Shown here: positions 34,849 through 41,946 of the stretch, piece by piece
How positions within the stretch are numbered: position 1 is the stretch's first letter
Layout of the letters: each line of letters starts with the position of its first letter
Origin: Actinomadura pelletieri DSM 43383
Lineage (GTDB): Bacteria; Actinomycetota; Actinomycetes; Streptosporangiales; Streptosporangiaceae
Assembly (NCBI RefSeq): GCF_003634705.1
Contig: NZ_RBWU01000003.1
Coordinates: forward strand, 62,001 to 126,000
Direction: 5' to 3'
Length of the DNA stretch: 64,000 nt
Program-made: the position numbers and the translations under genes
The notes under the pieces: model-generated
What the model was told of the DNA's origin: nothing
Database searches by the model: none
The model's input: the letters and a program-made list of their open reading frames with translations, nothing else

Positions 34849-35490
34849 ATGACCGCTCTGGAAACGACCCGGCGTTCCTTGCACGGGGTAGCCGAATTGG
34901 TGCTCGCCGGACCGCAGTACCGGGAGAGCGGAACGATCCGGCTGAAGGTCGTTCCGGGCGGGTTCGCCACCGTTCGGGACCCTGAGCTGCGAGTGAACGG
35001 GGCCGAGCTGGTGGCCGGTGAGCGAGAAGTCCCTTTGAACGGTGCAACGTGTAGGGAACTCGCTGCGGCCGCCGGTCTGGACGCGGGCGGCCCGGAAGGA
35101 CTCTACGCCGATGGCAGCGGCGTCGGGTTGGACGAGGTCCTGAGCGTGGACGCGGAGGCGGCCCGGTACATCGCGGAAGCCTTCGGTCGCGGACACGAGG
35201 CGCTCATGAGATTCGCGCCAGAGACCACCCCTGTGCTGTGGCCCGAACACTTCGACGTGGGAATCAGTCTCGACGAAGTCAACTACGGCGTGGCCCTAGG
35301 GGACGCTCACGTCGACGAGCCCTACGCGTACGCCGGGCCGTGGGAGCCGCGTCAAGGACCGTTCTGGAACGTCACGTTCGGAGCGGCGCGACCGTTGCGA
35401 CTGTTGACCGGGCCAGCGGCCCTGCACGACTTCTTCATCGAAGCCAGAGAGCAAGCCGCCCTCCCTCCAACGGGACGTCCATCACAGTGA
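34849..35490 (+). CDS. Conserved hypothetical protein, 213 aa
   Basis: No named family that I can support. It looks globular and acidic. The most conserved-looking part is LWPEHFDVGISLDEVNYGVA, followed by DEPYAYAGPWEPRQGPFWN and the LHDFFIEAREQA helix. This arrangement recurs in actinomycete proteins of unknown function that I recall having the same WPEHFD...NYGV...PYAYVGPW core. There is no signal peptide or TM. Its 3' third (from 35314) is echoed by decayed tandem copies downstream. Confidence 0.65.
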   Translation: MTALETTRRSLHGVAELVLAGPQYRESGTIRLKVVPGGFATVRDPELRVNGAELVAGEREVPLNGATCRELAAAAGLDAGGPEGLYADGSGVGLDEVLSVDAEAARYIAEAFGRGHEALMRFAPETTPVLWPEHFDVGISLDEVNYGVALGDAHVDEPYAYAGPWEPRQGPFWNVTFGAARPLRLLTGPAALHDFFIEAREQAALPPTGRPSQ

Positions 35491-36000
35491 AATGAGCCCC
35501 ATGCGTACACCGGACGTGGGAGGCGTTCTTGGTGGCATGGTCATTGTGGGTGTTGGGCGAGGTGACGGGCCCGCACGGCTTTCCTGCCCAGGCCACGGAG
35601 CGAGCCGCACTCCCCCGAGCGCAACGTTCGTCACAAGCAGACGAGCCCCACACCGAACGCAGGCCCATGGGAATTGCGTCAGGGGACATTCTGGAACCTC
35701 GTGTTCTCCGACGCTGGCGCCTTGACCGAGGCGCCGAGTTCCCGTCCGTACCCAACTTCGTCTCCGGCGCCATTCTGTGCTGGCGCGAACGGGCGGCGGC
35801 GCCCCAATGGGTGTTGGGCGGGGTCGCGGGCCTGCATGGCTTCCTGACTCCGGCCACGGAACGAGCTGCCCTCACCTGAGTGGGACGTTCATCCCGGGCA
35901 GATGGGCCCCGCGCGTACGTCGGACCTGGGAGTCGTTTCTGGAAAGGTTCTGGGACGTCGCGTTCTCGGGAGTGGTTGTTGCGGGTGGTGGGTTAGTGGG
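35314..36000. repeat. Decayed tandem copies of the 3' end of the 213-aa gene
   Basis: The segment from GACGAGCCCTACGCGTACG (35314, in the gene) recurs at 35489 (GAAATGAGCCCCATGCGTAC), 35640 (GACGAGCCCCACACCGAACG) and 35901 (GATGGGCCCCGCGCGTACG). Each is followed by matches to the GTGGGAG, TTCTGGAACGT and ACCGGGCC...CCTGCACG blocks, and the second also to the GAGCAAGCCGCCCT-like end. Spacings are 175, 151 and 261 bp with internal deletions. Every copy is frameshifted. No other gene is visible in 35491-36041. Confidence 0.75.
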
Positions 36001-36041
36001 ACTTCTTCGGCTGGGGTGGGGAGGGCTGTTCTTGGGGTTTG

Positions 36042-36419
36042 TTAGGGGGAGATGAGTTCGTAGAGGTTGCCGCTGGGGTCTGAGAAGTAGAGGCTGCGGC
36101 CACCGGTTGGAGGGGTGTGGTCGACTCGGCCGTTGTCGGGGTGGGCGGGGTCGCTCCCGTAGGGGATTCTGTGGGCGTTCAGGCGGTCGATGGTGGTGTT
36201 GAACGTCTCGGTGTCCACATCGAAGGCCAGGTGGTGGCCCTGGGGATGCGGGACGGTCAGAAAGTCCAGGGTGAGGGAGGCGTTCACTCGAATCGGGACG
36301 AAGTGCGGTGCGTGCGGGTGTGGGCCGGTGTACGGCAGGTCCATGACGGTGGCGAAGAAGCGGGCGGCCTCGGCGTTGTCGGCGGCGGTGACGACCGTGT
36401 GGTTGAGGGTGATCGTCAT
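36042..36419 (-). CDS. VOC superfamily (glyoxalase/bleomycin-resistance fold) protein
   Basis: Protein of 125 aa with the two beta-alpha-beta-beta-beta modules of the VOC fold: LNHTVVTAADNAEAARFFA, HHLAFDVDTETFNTTIDRL and the closing GRSLYFSDPSGNLYELISP. Candidate metal ligands are His7, His in GHHLAF and Glu in LYELI. The start at 36419 has GGAAGGAACC upstream and overlaps the TetR stop (ATGA). It is probably a metal-dependent dioxygenase, isomerase or resistance protein for the small molecule sensed by that regulator. Confidence 0.87.
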   Translation of the reverse strand: MTITLNHTVVTAADNAEAARFFATVMDLPYTGPHPHAPHFVPIRVNASLTLDFLTVPHPQGHHLAFDVDTETFNTTIDRLNAHRIPYGSDPAHPDNGRVDHTPPTGGRSLYFSDPSGNLYELISP

Positions 36420-37042
36420 TCGGTGGTTCCTTCCTTGAGGGCGCCGTGCAGGAAGACGTCCAGGTATTCCTCGATGGACGGCGCGTCGGGCCCGGTGTGC
36501 GGACGGGAGCGGGCGAACAGCAGGCCCAGGAACAGGCTCGCCAGTTGCGCGGGGGGTAGGCGCAGCCGGTCGCGGTCGGGTTCGAACAGTTCGGCGATGG
36601 CGTCGCGTGTGCGGGTCATGGCGGTGTCGCGGTCGAGTTGGGCGGGGCCGGGTTCGCCGGGGGTGGGTGGCGCGGGGCGTTCGCGGCGGCCGGTGGCGCG
36701 GAGGGCGCCGAGGATCATGCCCATGCGGTCGAGGTAGGCCTCGACGGCGGCGCCGACCTCGGCGAGGCGGGCGCGCAGGGGGCGGTCGAGCGGGATCTCC
36801 GCGATCTCGGCCAGGACGTGGTCGGGGCGCAGCGCCTCGGCGACGCATGCGTCCAGCAGTTCGTTCTTGTCGGCGAACACGCGGAAGATCGTCGCTTCGC
36901 CGATTCCGGCGGCGCGGGCGATCTGGCCGGTGGTGACGGCCGTGCCGTGTTCGGCGACGAGCGGCAACGCGGTGCGGACGATCATTTCGCGGCGCCGTTC
37001 GGGGCTCATCCCGGGGGCGCGGCGGCGGCTGGTGGCCTCCAT
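36416..37042 (-). CDS. TetR family transcriptional regulator
   Basis: Repressor of 208 aa with the TetR helix-turn-helix VTTGQIARAAGIGEATIFRV (about residues 35-55) and a C-terminal dimer/ligand domain ending in the LASLFLGLLFARSRPHTG segment. The start at 37042 (MEATSRRRAPG) avoids reading through the operator palindrome 16 nt upstream. It is coupled to the VOC gene by a 4-nt overlap. It likely represses its own two-gene operon. Confidence 0.9.
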   Translation of the reverse strand: MEATSRRRAPGMSPERRREMIVRTALPLVAEHGTAVTTGQIARAAGIGEATIFRVFADKNELLDACVAEALRPDHVLAEIAEIPLDRPLRARLAEVGAAVEAYLDRMGMILGALRATGRRERPAPPTPGEPGPAQLDRDTAMTRTRDAIAELFEPDRDRLRLPPAQLASLFLGLLFARSRPHTGPDAPSIEEYLDVFLHGALKEGTTE

Positions 37043-37057
37043 GTCTGACGACAGTAT

Positions 37058-37075
37058 GGAGTGAGTACTCACTCC
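37058..37075. promoter_or_regulatory. Perfect 18-bp palindromic TetR operator
   Basis: GGAGTGAGTACTCACTCC is an exact palindrome 16 nt upstream of the TetR start. It is of the GTGAGTACTCAC class commonly bound by TetR proteins. Confidence 0.85.
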
Positions 37076-37112
37076 GTCAAGGTGACCGGGGGAAATCCGG
37101 AAATGGGCGGCT

Positions 37113-37212
37113 GATACCGTTACGGTGCTGCGCGCCAGGAGCGAAGTCCGGTGTGAATCCGGCGCTGTCCCGCAACTGTGGTGTCCCCTTGTGGCCGAGC
37201 CAGGTCGCCTCC
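37113..37212 (+). promoter_or_regulatory. Cobalamin (B12) riboswitch
   Basis: The plus strand shows, in order, ACGGTGCTG, GCGCCAGGAGCGAAGTCCGG then TGTGAATCCGGCGCTGTCCC, CGCAACTGTGG, and the closing GAGCCAGGTCGCC. These are the core blocks of the AdoCbl riboswitch (CCGGTGTGAATCCGGC, CCCGC-ACTGT, B12-box-like GAGCCAGG). It ends about 44 nt before the btuF-like start and should repress the transport/salvage operon when cobalamin is plentiful. Confidence 0.93.
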
Positions 37213-37255
37213 TCGCGCGCCGACGTTCGTCGACCTCGTGGAAGGGCGATCCGTC

Positions 37256-38203
37256 ATGAGCGGGCCGCGGCTTCCCTCCAGCCTGGAGGCTCCAGTGAGA
37301 CCCGTACGTTCCTTCGTCGCGGTGATGGCGGCCGTCGTCGCGTTCACCGGTGCATGCGGCGGCGATACCAAGGACGGTCCGTCCGGTGCGAAGACCGTCA
37401 CCGTTCAGGCCGCCAACGGCGCGGTGACCGTTCCGGCGAACCCGAAGCGCATCGTGTCCCTGTCACCTACTCACACCGAGACGCTGTTCGCGATCGGCGC
37501 CGGGCCGCAGGTGGTGGCCGTGGACGACTATTCGACCTTCCCGGTGAACGCGCCCCGCACGAAGCTCTCGGGATTCAAGCCGAACGCCGAGGCGGTCATC
37601 TCCTACAAGCCCGACCTTGTCGTCGTCTCCGACGATCTCAACGGCATCGTCAAGGCCCTGGAGAAGGTCGGGGTCCCGGTGCTGCTGGAGCCCGCGGCGA
37701 CCAAGCTGGACGAGGCCTACGACGAGATCAACGACCTCGGGCTGGCGACCGGGCATGCCGCGGAGGCGACGAAGGTCGTGGACGGAATGCGCGCCGAGAT
37801 CCAGAAGACGGTCGCCGCGTCCGCCAAGGCGAAGGGTCTCACCTACTACCACGAACTCGACAACCAACTGCATTCCGTCACGTCCAAGACGTTCGTCGGT
37901 CAGGTGTACGGGCTGTTCGGACTCCGCAACATCGCGGACGCGGCCGACAAGGCGAGCGGCGGATACCCGCAGCTGTCCCGCGAATACGTCGTCAAGCAGG
38001 ATCCGAACCTGATCTTCCTCGCGGACACCAAGTGCTGCGGCCAGAACGCCGCCGCGCTCGCGAAACGTCCGGGCTGGGGCGAGCTGGGCGCGCTCAAGAA
38101 CAAGGGCGTCGTCGAACTGGACGACGACATCGCCTCCCGCTGGGGCCCGCGGCTGCCCGAGTTCGTGAAGGCGATCGGCGACGCGGTGCAGAACGTCCGA
38201 TGA
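37256..38203 (+). CDS. btuF: Cobalamin ABC transporter substrate-binding lipoprotein (BtuF-like)
   Basis: Periplasmic-binding-type lipoprotein of 315 aa. A signal peptide with a lipobox-like FTGAC puts the anchored Cys near residue 33. A class III (PeripBP_2) fold follows: RIVSLSPTHTETLFAIG, VVAVDDYSTFP, LVVVSDDLNGIVKALEKVGV and a helical backbone linker. The start at 37256 has GGAAGGGC upstream. Its place behind a B12 riboswitch and before the permease, ATPase and cbiZ indicates corrinoid uptake rather than iron-siderophore uptake. Confidence 0.88.
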   Translation: MSGPRLPSSLEAPVRPVRSFVAVMAAVVAFTGACGGDTKDGPSGAKTVTVQAANGAVTVPANPKRIVSLSPTHTETLFAIGAGPQVVAVDDYSTFPVNAPRTKLSGFKPNAEAVISYKPDLVVVSDDLNGIVKALEKVGVPVLLEPAATKLDEAYDEINDLGLATGHAAEATKVVDGMRAEIQKTVAASAKAKGLTYYHELDNQLHSVTSKTFVGQVYGLFGLRNIADAADKASGGYPQLSREYVVKQDPNLIFLADTKCCGQNAAALAKRPGWGELGALKNKGVVELDDDIASRWGPRLPEFVKAIGDAVQNVR

Positions 38204-38222
38204 CGTCGGGGAGCGTCCGCCC

Positions 38223-39260
38223 GTGAGCCACGCCGGGCGGGCCAGGTTGCGGGCGGCGCATCTCGGGACGGCGGTGGCGCTGCTCGCGGTGACACTGCTG
38301 GCCGGGATCCTCGTGGGGTCGGCGGGGCTGCCCGTCGGCGGGGTGCTGAAGGCACTGGCCGACCGGCTGCCGTTCGTGGACGTCGACTCGGGCCTCGGCG
38401 TGATCGACGAGAACGTGCTGTTCCAACTGCGGCTGCCGAGGGCGTTGATGGCGGCGCTCGTCGGCGGGATGCTGGCGATGGCGGGCGCCGGATACCAGGG
38501 CGTTTTCCGCAACCCGCTCGCCGATCCGTACCTGCTCGGCGCGGCGGGCGGCGCCGGGGTCGGCGCGACCGTGGTGATCGTGCTGGTGCCCGGCGACCCC
38601 GGGTTCGGGGTGCCGCTGGCGGCGTTCGTCGGCGCGGTCTTCGGAGTGTTCCTGTCGTACGCGCTGGGCCGCACGGCGGGACGCGGGAGCGGGGCGACGC
38701 TGGTGCTGGCGGGGGTCGCGGTGTCGTCGTTCCTGGCGGCGGTGCAGACGTTCGTCCAGCAACTGAAGGCCGAGGAGCTCCAGCGGATCTTCTCGTGGAT
38801 CCTCGGCGGGGTCGGGACGGCGGACTGGCACCAGCTCGGGCTGGTCGCCCCCTACGCGCTGGTGTCGACGGCGGTGCTGCTGGCGCACGGGCGGCTGCTG
38901 GACGTGCTGAGCGTCGGGGACGAGGAGGCGGCGTCGCTCGGCCTGTCGGCGGCGCGGGTGCGGCTGGTGGTGCTCGCCGCGGCGTCGCTGGCGACGGCTT
39001 CCGCGGTGGCGGTGAGCGGGCTGATCGGGTTCGTCGGGATCGTGGTGCCGCACGCGGTGCGACGGCTGGCGGGCGGTTCGTACCGGATCGTCCTACCGCT
39101 GTCGCTGCTCGGCGGCGCCGCCTTCCTGGGGCTCGCCGACCTCGTGGCACGGACGGTGATCGAACCCGGGGAGCTTCCACTGGGGGTCGTGACCGCGTTC
39201 GTCGGTGGACCGTTCTTCGTCGCGGTGCTGCGCGCGAGCCGCAGGCAGGTGGCGACATGA
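38223..39260 (+). CDS. btuC: Cobalamin ABC transporter permease (FecCD/BtuC family)
   Basis: Permease of 345 aa from a GTG start, with about nine to ten TM helices in the FecCD pattern. Signature segments are LRLPRALMAALVGGMLAMAG, GAGYQGVFRNPLADPYLLG and, near the C-terminus, GLIGFVGIVVPHAVRRLAGG, where the coupling helix contacts the ATPase. It is 19 nt after btuF and overlaps the ATPase gene by 4 nt. It imports the corrinoid delivered by BtuF. Confidence 0.92.
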   Translation: MSHAGRARLRAAHLGTAVALLAVTLLAGILVGSAGLPVGGVLKALADRLPFVDVDSGLGVIDENVLFQLRLPRALMAALVGGMLAMAGAGYQGVFRNPLADPYLLGAAGGAGVGATVVIVLVPGDPGFGVPLAAFVGAVFGVFLSYALGRTAGRGSGATLVLAGVAVSSFLAAVQTFVQQLKAEELQRIFSWILGGVGTADWHQLGLVAPYALVSTAVLLAHGRLLDVLSVGDEEAASLGLSAARVRLVVLAAASLATASAVAVSGLIGFVGIVVPHAVRRLAGGSYRIVLPLSLLGGAAFLGLADLVARTVIEPGELPLGVVTAFVGGPFFVAVLRASRRQVAT

Positions 39261-40027
39261 CGGTCGCGATCCGGGACCTGGACGTGGCGCTCGGCGGGCG
39301 CCCGGTGCTGAAGGGCGTGTCGCTGGACGTCCCGGCCGGGTCGTGGACGGCGGTCATCGGCCCGAACGGGGCGGGGAAGTCGACGCTGCTGCGGGCCGTC
39401 CTGGGGCTGGTGCCGTCCCGGGGGGCCGTCACCGTGGCGGACACCGACCTGCGGGCGCTGAACCCGAGACGGCGGGCCAGGCTGATCGCCTACGCGCCGC
39501 AGAGCCCGAACGTCCCGGTGGGGATGACGGTCTTCGACTACACGCTGCTCGGCCGGTCCCCCTACGTCCCGCACCTCGGGCGGGAGAGCGCAGGCGACCG
39601 GGCCATCGCGGCGGGCGTCCTCGACCGGCTGGACATGGCGGCGTTCGCGGCGCGCCCATTGGAACAACTGTCGGGCGGTGAGCGGCAGCGGGCGGTGCTG
39701 GCGCGGGCGCTGGCGCAGCAGACGCCGGTTCTGCTGCTGGACGAGCCGACCACCGCCCTGGACATCGGCCACCAGCAGCAGGTCATGGAACTGGTCGATC
39801 ATCTGCGGATCTCCGACGGGCTGACCGTGGTGACGACCATCCACGACCTCACGCTGGCGGGCCAGTACGCCGACGCCCTGGTCCTCCTGTCCGGCGGACG
39901 GGTCGCCGCGGCCGGACCGCCCGGCGAGGTCCTCACCCGTTCGATCGTCGAGGAGCACTTCGACGCGCGGGTACGCGTCTCCCCCGGTCCCGGGGACCGG
40001 CCGATCCTGTCGCTGGAGCGTCCGTGA
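39257..40027 (+). CDS. btuD: Cobalamin ABC transporter ATP-binding protein
   Basis: ATPase of 256 aa of the FecE/BtuD family, with Walker A GPNGAGKSTLLRA, signature LSGGERQRAVLARALAQ, Walker B VLLLDEPTTALD and H-loop TIHDLTLAGQYAD. The start overlaps the permease stop by 4 nt and its own stop overlaps the GTG of cbiZ by 4 nt, so the four genes are translationally linked. Confidence 0.93.
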   Translation: MTVAIRDLDVALGGRPVLKGVSLDVPAGSWTAVIGPNGAGKSTLLRAVLGLVPSRGAVTVADTDLRALNPRRRARLIAYAPQSPNVPVGMTVFDYTLLGRSPYVPHLGRESAGDRAIAAGVLDRLDMAAFAARPLEQLSGGERQRAVLARALAQQTPVLLLDEPTTALDIGHQQQVMELVDHLRISDGLTVVTTIHDLTLAGQYADALVLLSGGRVAAAGPPGEVLTRSIVEEHFDARVRVSPGPGDRPILSLERP

Positions 40028-40719
40028 ACGTGGAGACGGTGTGGCGGGACGAGGACGGGAAGCGGCTCGCGGCGACGGTGTGGCGGGCCGGTGGCGGGCA
40101 TCGGATGATCTCGTCCGCGATGCTGGGCGGCGGGATCGGCCCGGCCCGGTGGGTGCTGAACGCGCAGGTCGCGGGCGGCTACTCGCGTATGGACCCGGTC
40201 GTCCACCTGGAAGAGCTGGCGAGGGCGTACGGGCTCGACGGGCCCGGCGTCGGGATGCTCACGGCCGCGTCGGTGTCCCGCACCGTGCGGCGGGACGACG
40301 AGGGCGTGAACGTGTCGGCGACGGTCGGGCTGCGCGTCCCGACCTGGGCGGCCATGCCCGCCGGGACGCCCGATCCCGAGCTGGCGCCGATCCACCTTGA
40401 CGGCACGACACCGCCCGCGTGGTCTCCGGGAACCGTGAACATCGTCGTCGCCGTCCCCGTCCCGCTGACCGACGCGGCGCTGGTGAACGCGGTCGTCACC
40501 GCGACCGAGGCCAAGACGCAGGCGCTCCTCGAAGCGGGCTTCCCGTGCACGGGCACCGCCTCCGACGCCGTCTGCGTCGCCGCGACGACCGGCGGCGGAA
40601 CGATCGAGCCGTTCGCGGGGCCGCGTTCCGTCTGGGGCGCGAGGATCGCCCGCGCCGTGCACGCCGCCGTCCACGCCGGGGCGCTCGACTACGCCGCGTA
40701 TCTGGACGCGCGAAGCTGA
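40024..40719 (+). CDS. cbiZ: Adenosylcobinamide amidohydrolase CbiZ
   Basis: Protein of 231 aa matching CbiZ, which hydrolyses adenosylcobinamide to adenosylcobyric acid so that imported incomplete corrinoids can be rebuilt. Characteristic parts are SSAMLGGGIGPARWVLNAQV near the N-terminus, VGMLTAASVSRTVRR, GTVNIVVAVPVPLTDAALVN, and GTASDAVCVAATTGG. The GTG start overlaps the ATPase stop. Its fusion into a riboswitch-controlled uptake operon is functional support that the transporter handles cobinamides. Confidence 0.92.
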   Translation: MNVETVWRDEDGKRLAATVWRAGGGHRMISSAMLGGGIGPARWVLNAQVAGGYSRMDPVVHLEELARAYGLDGPGVGMLTAASVSRTVRRDDEGVNVSATVGLRVPTWAAMPAGTPDPELAPIHLDGTTPPAWSPGTVNIVVAVPVPLTDAALVNAVVTATEAKTQALLEAGFPCTGTASDAVCVAATTGGGTIEPFAGPRSVWGARIARAVHAAVHAGALDYAAYLDARS

Positions 40720-40720
40720 C

Positions 40721-40760
40721 GCCGGCCGCCGTACCACCCCGGTGCGATACGGCGGCCGGC
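40721..40760. terminator. Bidirectional terminator after cbiZ
   Basis: A 13-bp perfect stem GCCGGCCGCCGTA / TACGGCGGCCGGC with a 14-nt loop starts 2 nt after the cbiZ stop. It also faces the convergent gene ending at 40822. Confidence 0.85.
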
Positions 40761-40821
40761 TCAGGGCCAGAGCAATGTGGGAAGGGCCTCACCTCCTAGG
40801 AACGTCGCGCCGGTGTACGGG

Positions 40822-41856
40822 TCACCCGGCGTGCGGCAGACGGTGTCCGTTCAGGGGTGGGCCGTTCGTCGGCAGGTCGTGCAGTCCGGTCGGCGGCTCC
40901 CGGTCGACGGTGGGGCGCATACCACCGTCGCGGCGTCCGTCCGAGACGACGGTCACGGCGTCGACGCGGCGGCGCGCACGGTCGGCCTCCGCGCGGGCCG
41001 CGTCACGTTCGGCGGTGACCGCCTTCAGCGCGGCGCGCAGTTCCTCGGCCGCGCGGGACAGTCGCCGGTTGTGCCGCTCATACTCGAGGGCCCGCGCCCG
41101 GATCTGGTCGCGGTCGGCGACGGCCTGGCCGCGCTCGGCCTCGGCGTCGCGGACGGCGGCGCGCAGGTCCTCGGCGGAGCGTTTCGCGGCGTCCACCTCG
41201 ACGCGCCGTTCCTCCACGGGGGACTCGGCCTCCGACAGCCGCCGGTGCAGGGCGACCAGTTCCGCGCGGGCGTTCTCCAGAGACGCGAGCAGCTCGCCCT
41301 CCCGGGCGGCGGCACGGTCGCGTTCGCGTTCGGCGGCGTCGGCGCGGGTCCGGGAGGAGGCCGCCTCCCTCCATGCGGCCTCCTCCCGTCGCCGTGACGC
41401 GTCGCGCTCCCGCCGCGCGATCGCGATGTCCCCGGCGGCGTCGGCGCGGGCCGCGGCGACCCGCCGTTCGACCCCGGCGGCGCTCAACTCGGAACCGAGC
41501 GCGCCCGCGAGCCGCGAGACCGCGCCCTCGAGCCGGTCGACCATCTCCCAGGTCCAGGCGACCTGGCCGGTCAGCCCCGGTGACTCCAGACCGCGCTCGC
41601 GGTCCTCGCGGGCGGCCCGTTCGCACCCCGCGCCGTCCCGGCACCGCGGCACGAAGGGAGCGCCGTGCGCCGGCTGCGGCACGGGCCGTCCGCAGCCGGC
41701 GCAGGGCCGGACCGCGCCCGGGTCGCCGAGGCGTGCGATCCCAGGGCGGTCGTCCGTGGGCGGTGAGCTCGGGTCGGAACCGGGAAGGTCGGTCTTCGTC
41801 GGGGCGGCTGGGGACGGGACGACGTCGTCGAGCGGGGCGACCTTCTGGTCCTTCAT
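40822..41856 (-). CDS. Zinc-finger / long coiled-coil hypothetical protein
   Basis: Protein of 344 aa. After a Pro/Asp-rich N-terminus, a CxxC...CxxxxxC cluster (CAGCG at about 52-56, then CRDGAGC) looks like a small zinc-binding motif. Residues about 115-310 are almost continuous charged coiled coil (Ala/Arg/Glu rich, for example RRVAAARADAAGDIAIARRE). There is no TM or signal peptide. The layout resembles KfrA-like or scaffold proteins but I cannot assign a function. It is convergent with cbiZ. Upstream (41903-41924) is an 11-bp tandem repeat that could be its operator. Confidence 0.7.
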   Translation of the reverse strand: MKDQKVAPLDDVVPSPAAPTKTDLPGSDPSSPPTDDRPGIARLGDPGAVRPCAGCGRPVPQPAHGAPFVPRCRDGAGCERAAREDRERGLESPGLTGQVAWTWEMVDRLEGAVSRLAGALGSELSAAGVERRVAAARADAAGDIAIARRERDASRRREEAAWREAASSRTRADAAERERDRAAAREGELLASLENARAELVALHRRLSEAESPVEERRVEVDAAKRSAEDLRAAVRDAEAERGQAVADRDQIRARALEYERHNRRLSRAAEELRAALKAVTAERDAARAEADRARRRVDAVTVVSDGRRDGGMRPTVDREPPTGLHDLPTNGPPLNGHRLPHAG

Positions 41857-41902
41857 GTGCCGTTGTACGCAGCGAGGCCCGGAGGCGTTCGACGTTCGGG
41901 CG

Positions 41903-41924
41903 ACAACGGTGTGACAACGGTGTC
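41903..41924. repeat. 11-bp tandem direct repeat upstream of coiled-coil gene
   Basis: ACAACGGTGTG followed directly by ACAACGGTGTC, 47-68 nt upstream of the gene at 41856. The spacing of one helical turn suggests a protein-binding site. Confidence 0.4.
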
Positions 41925-41946
41925 GGGACCGTTCCGGGAGGCGTGT

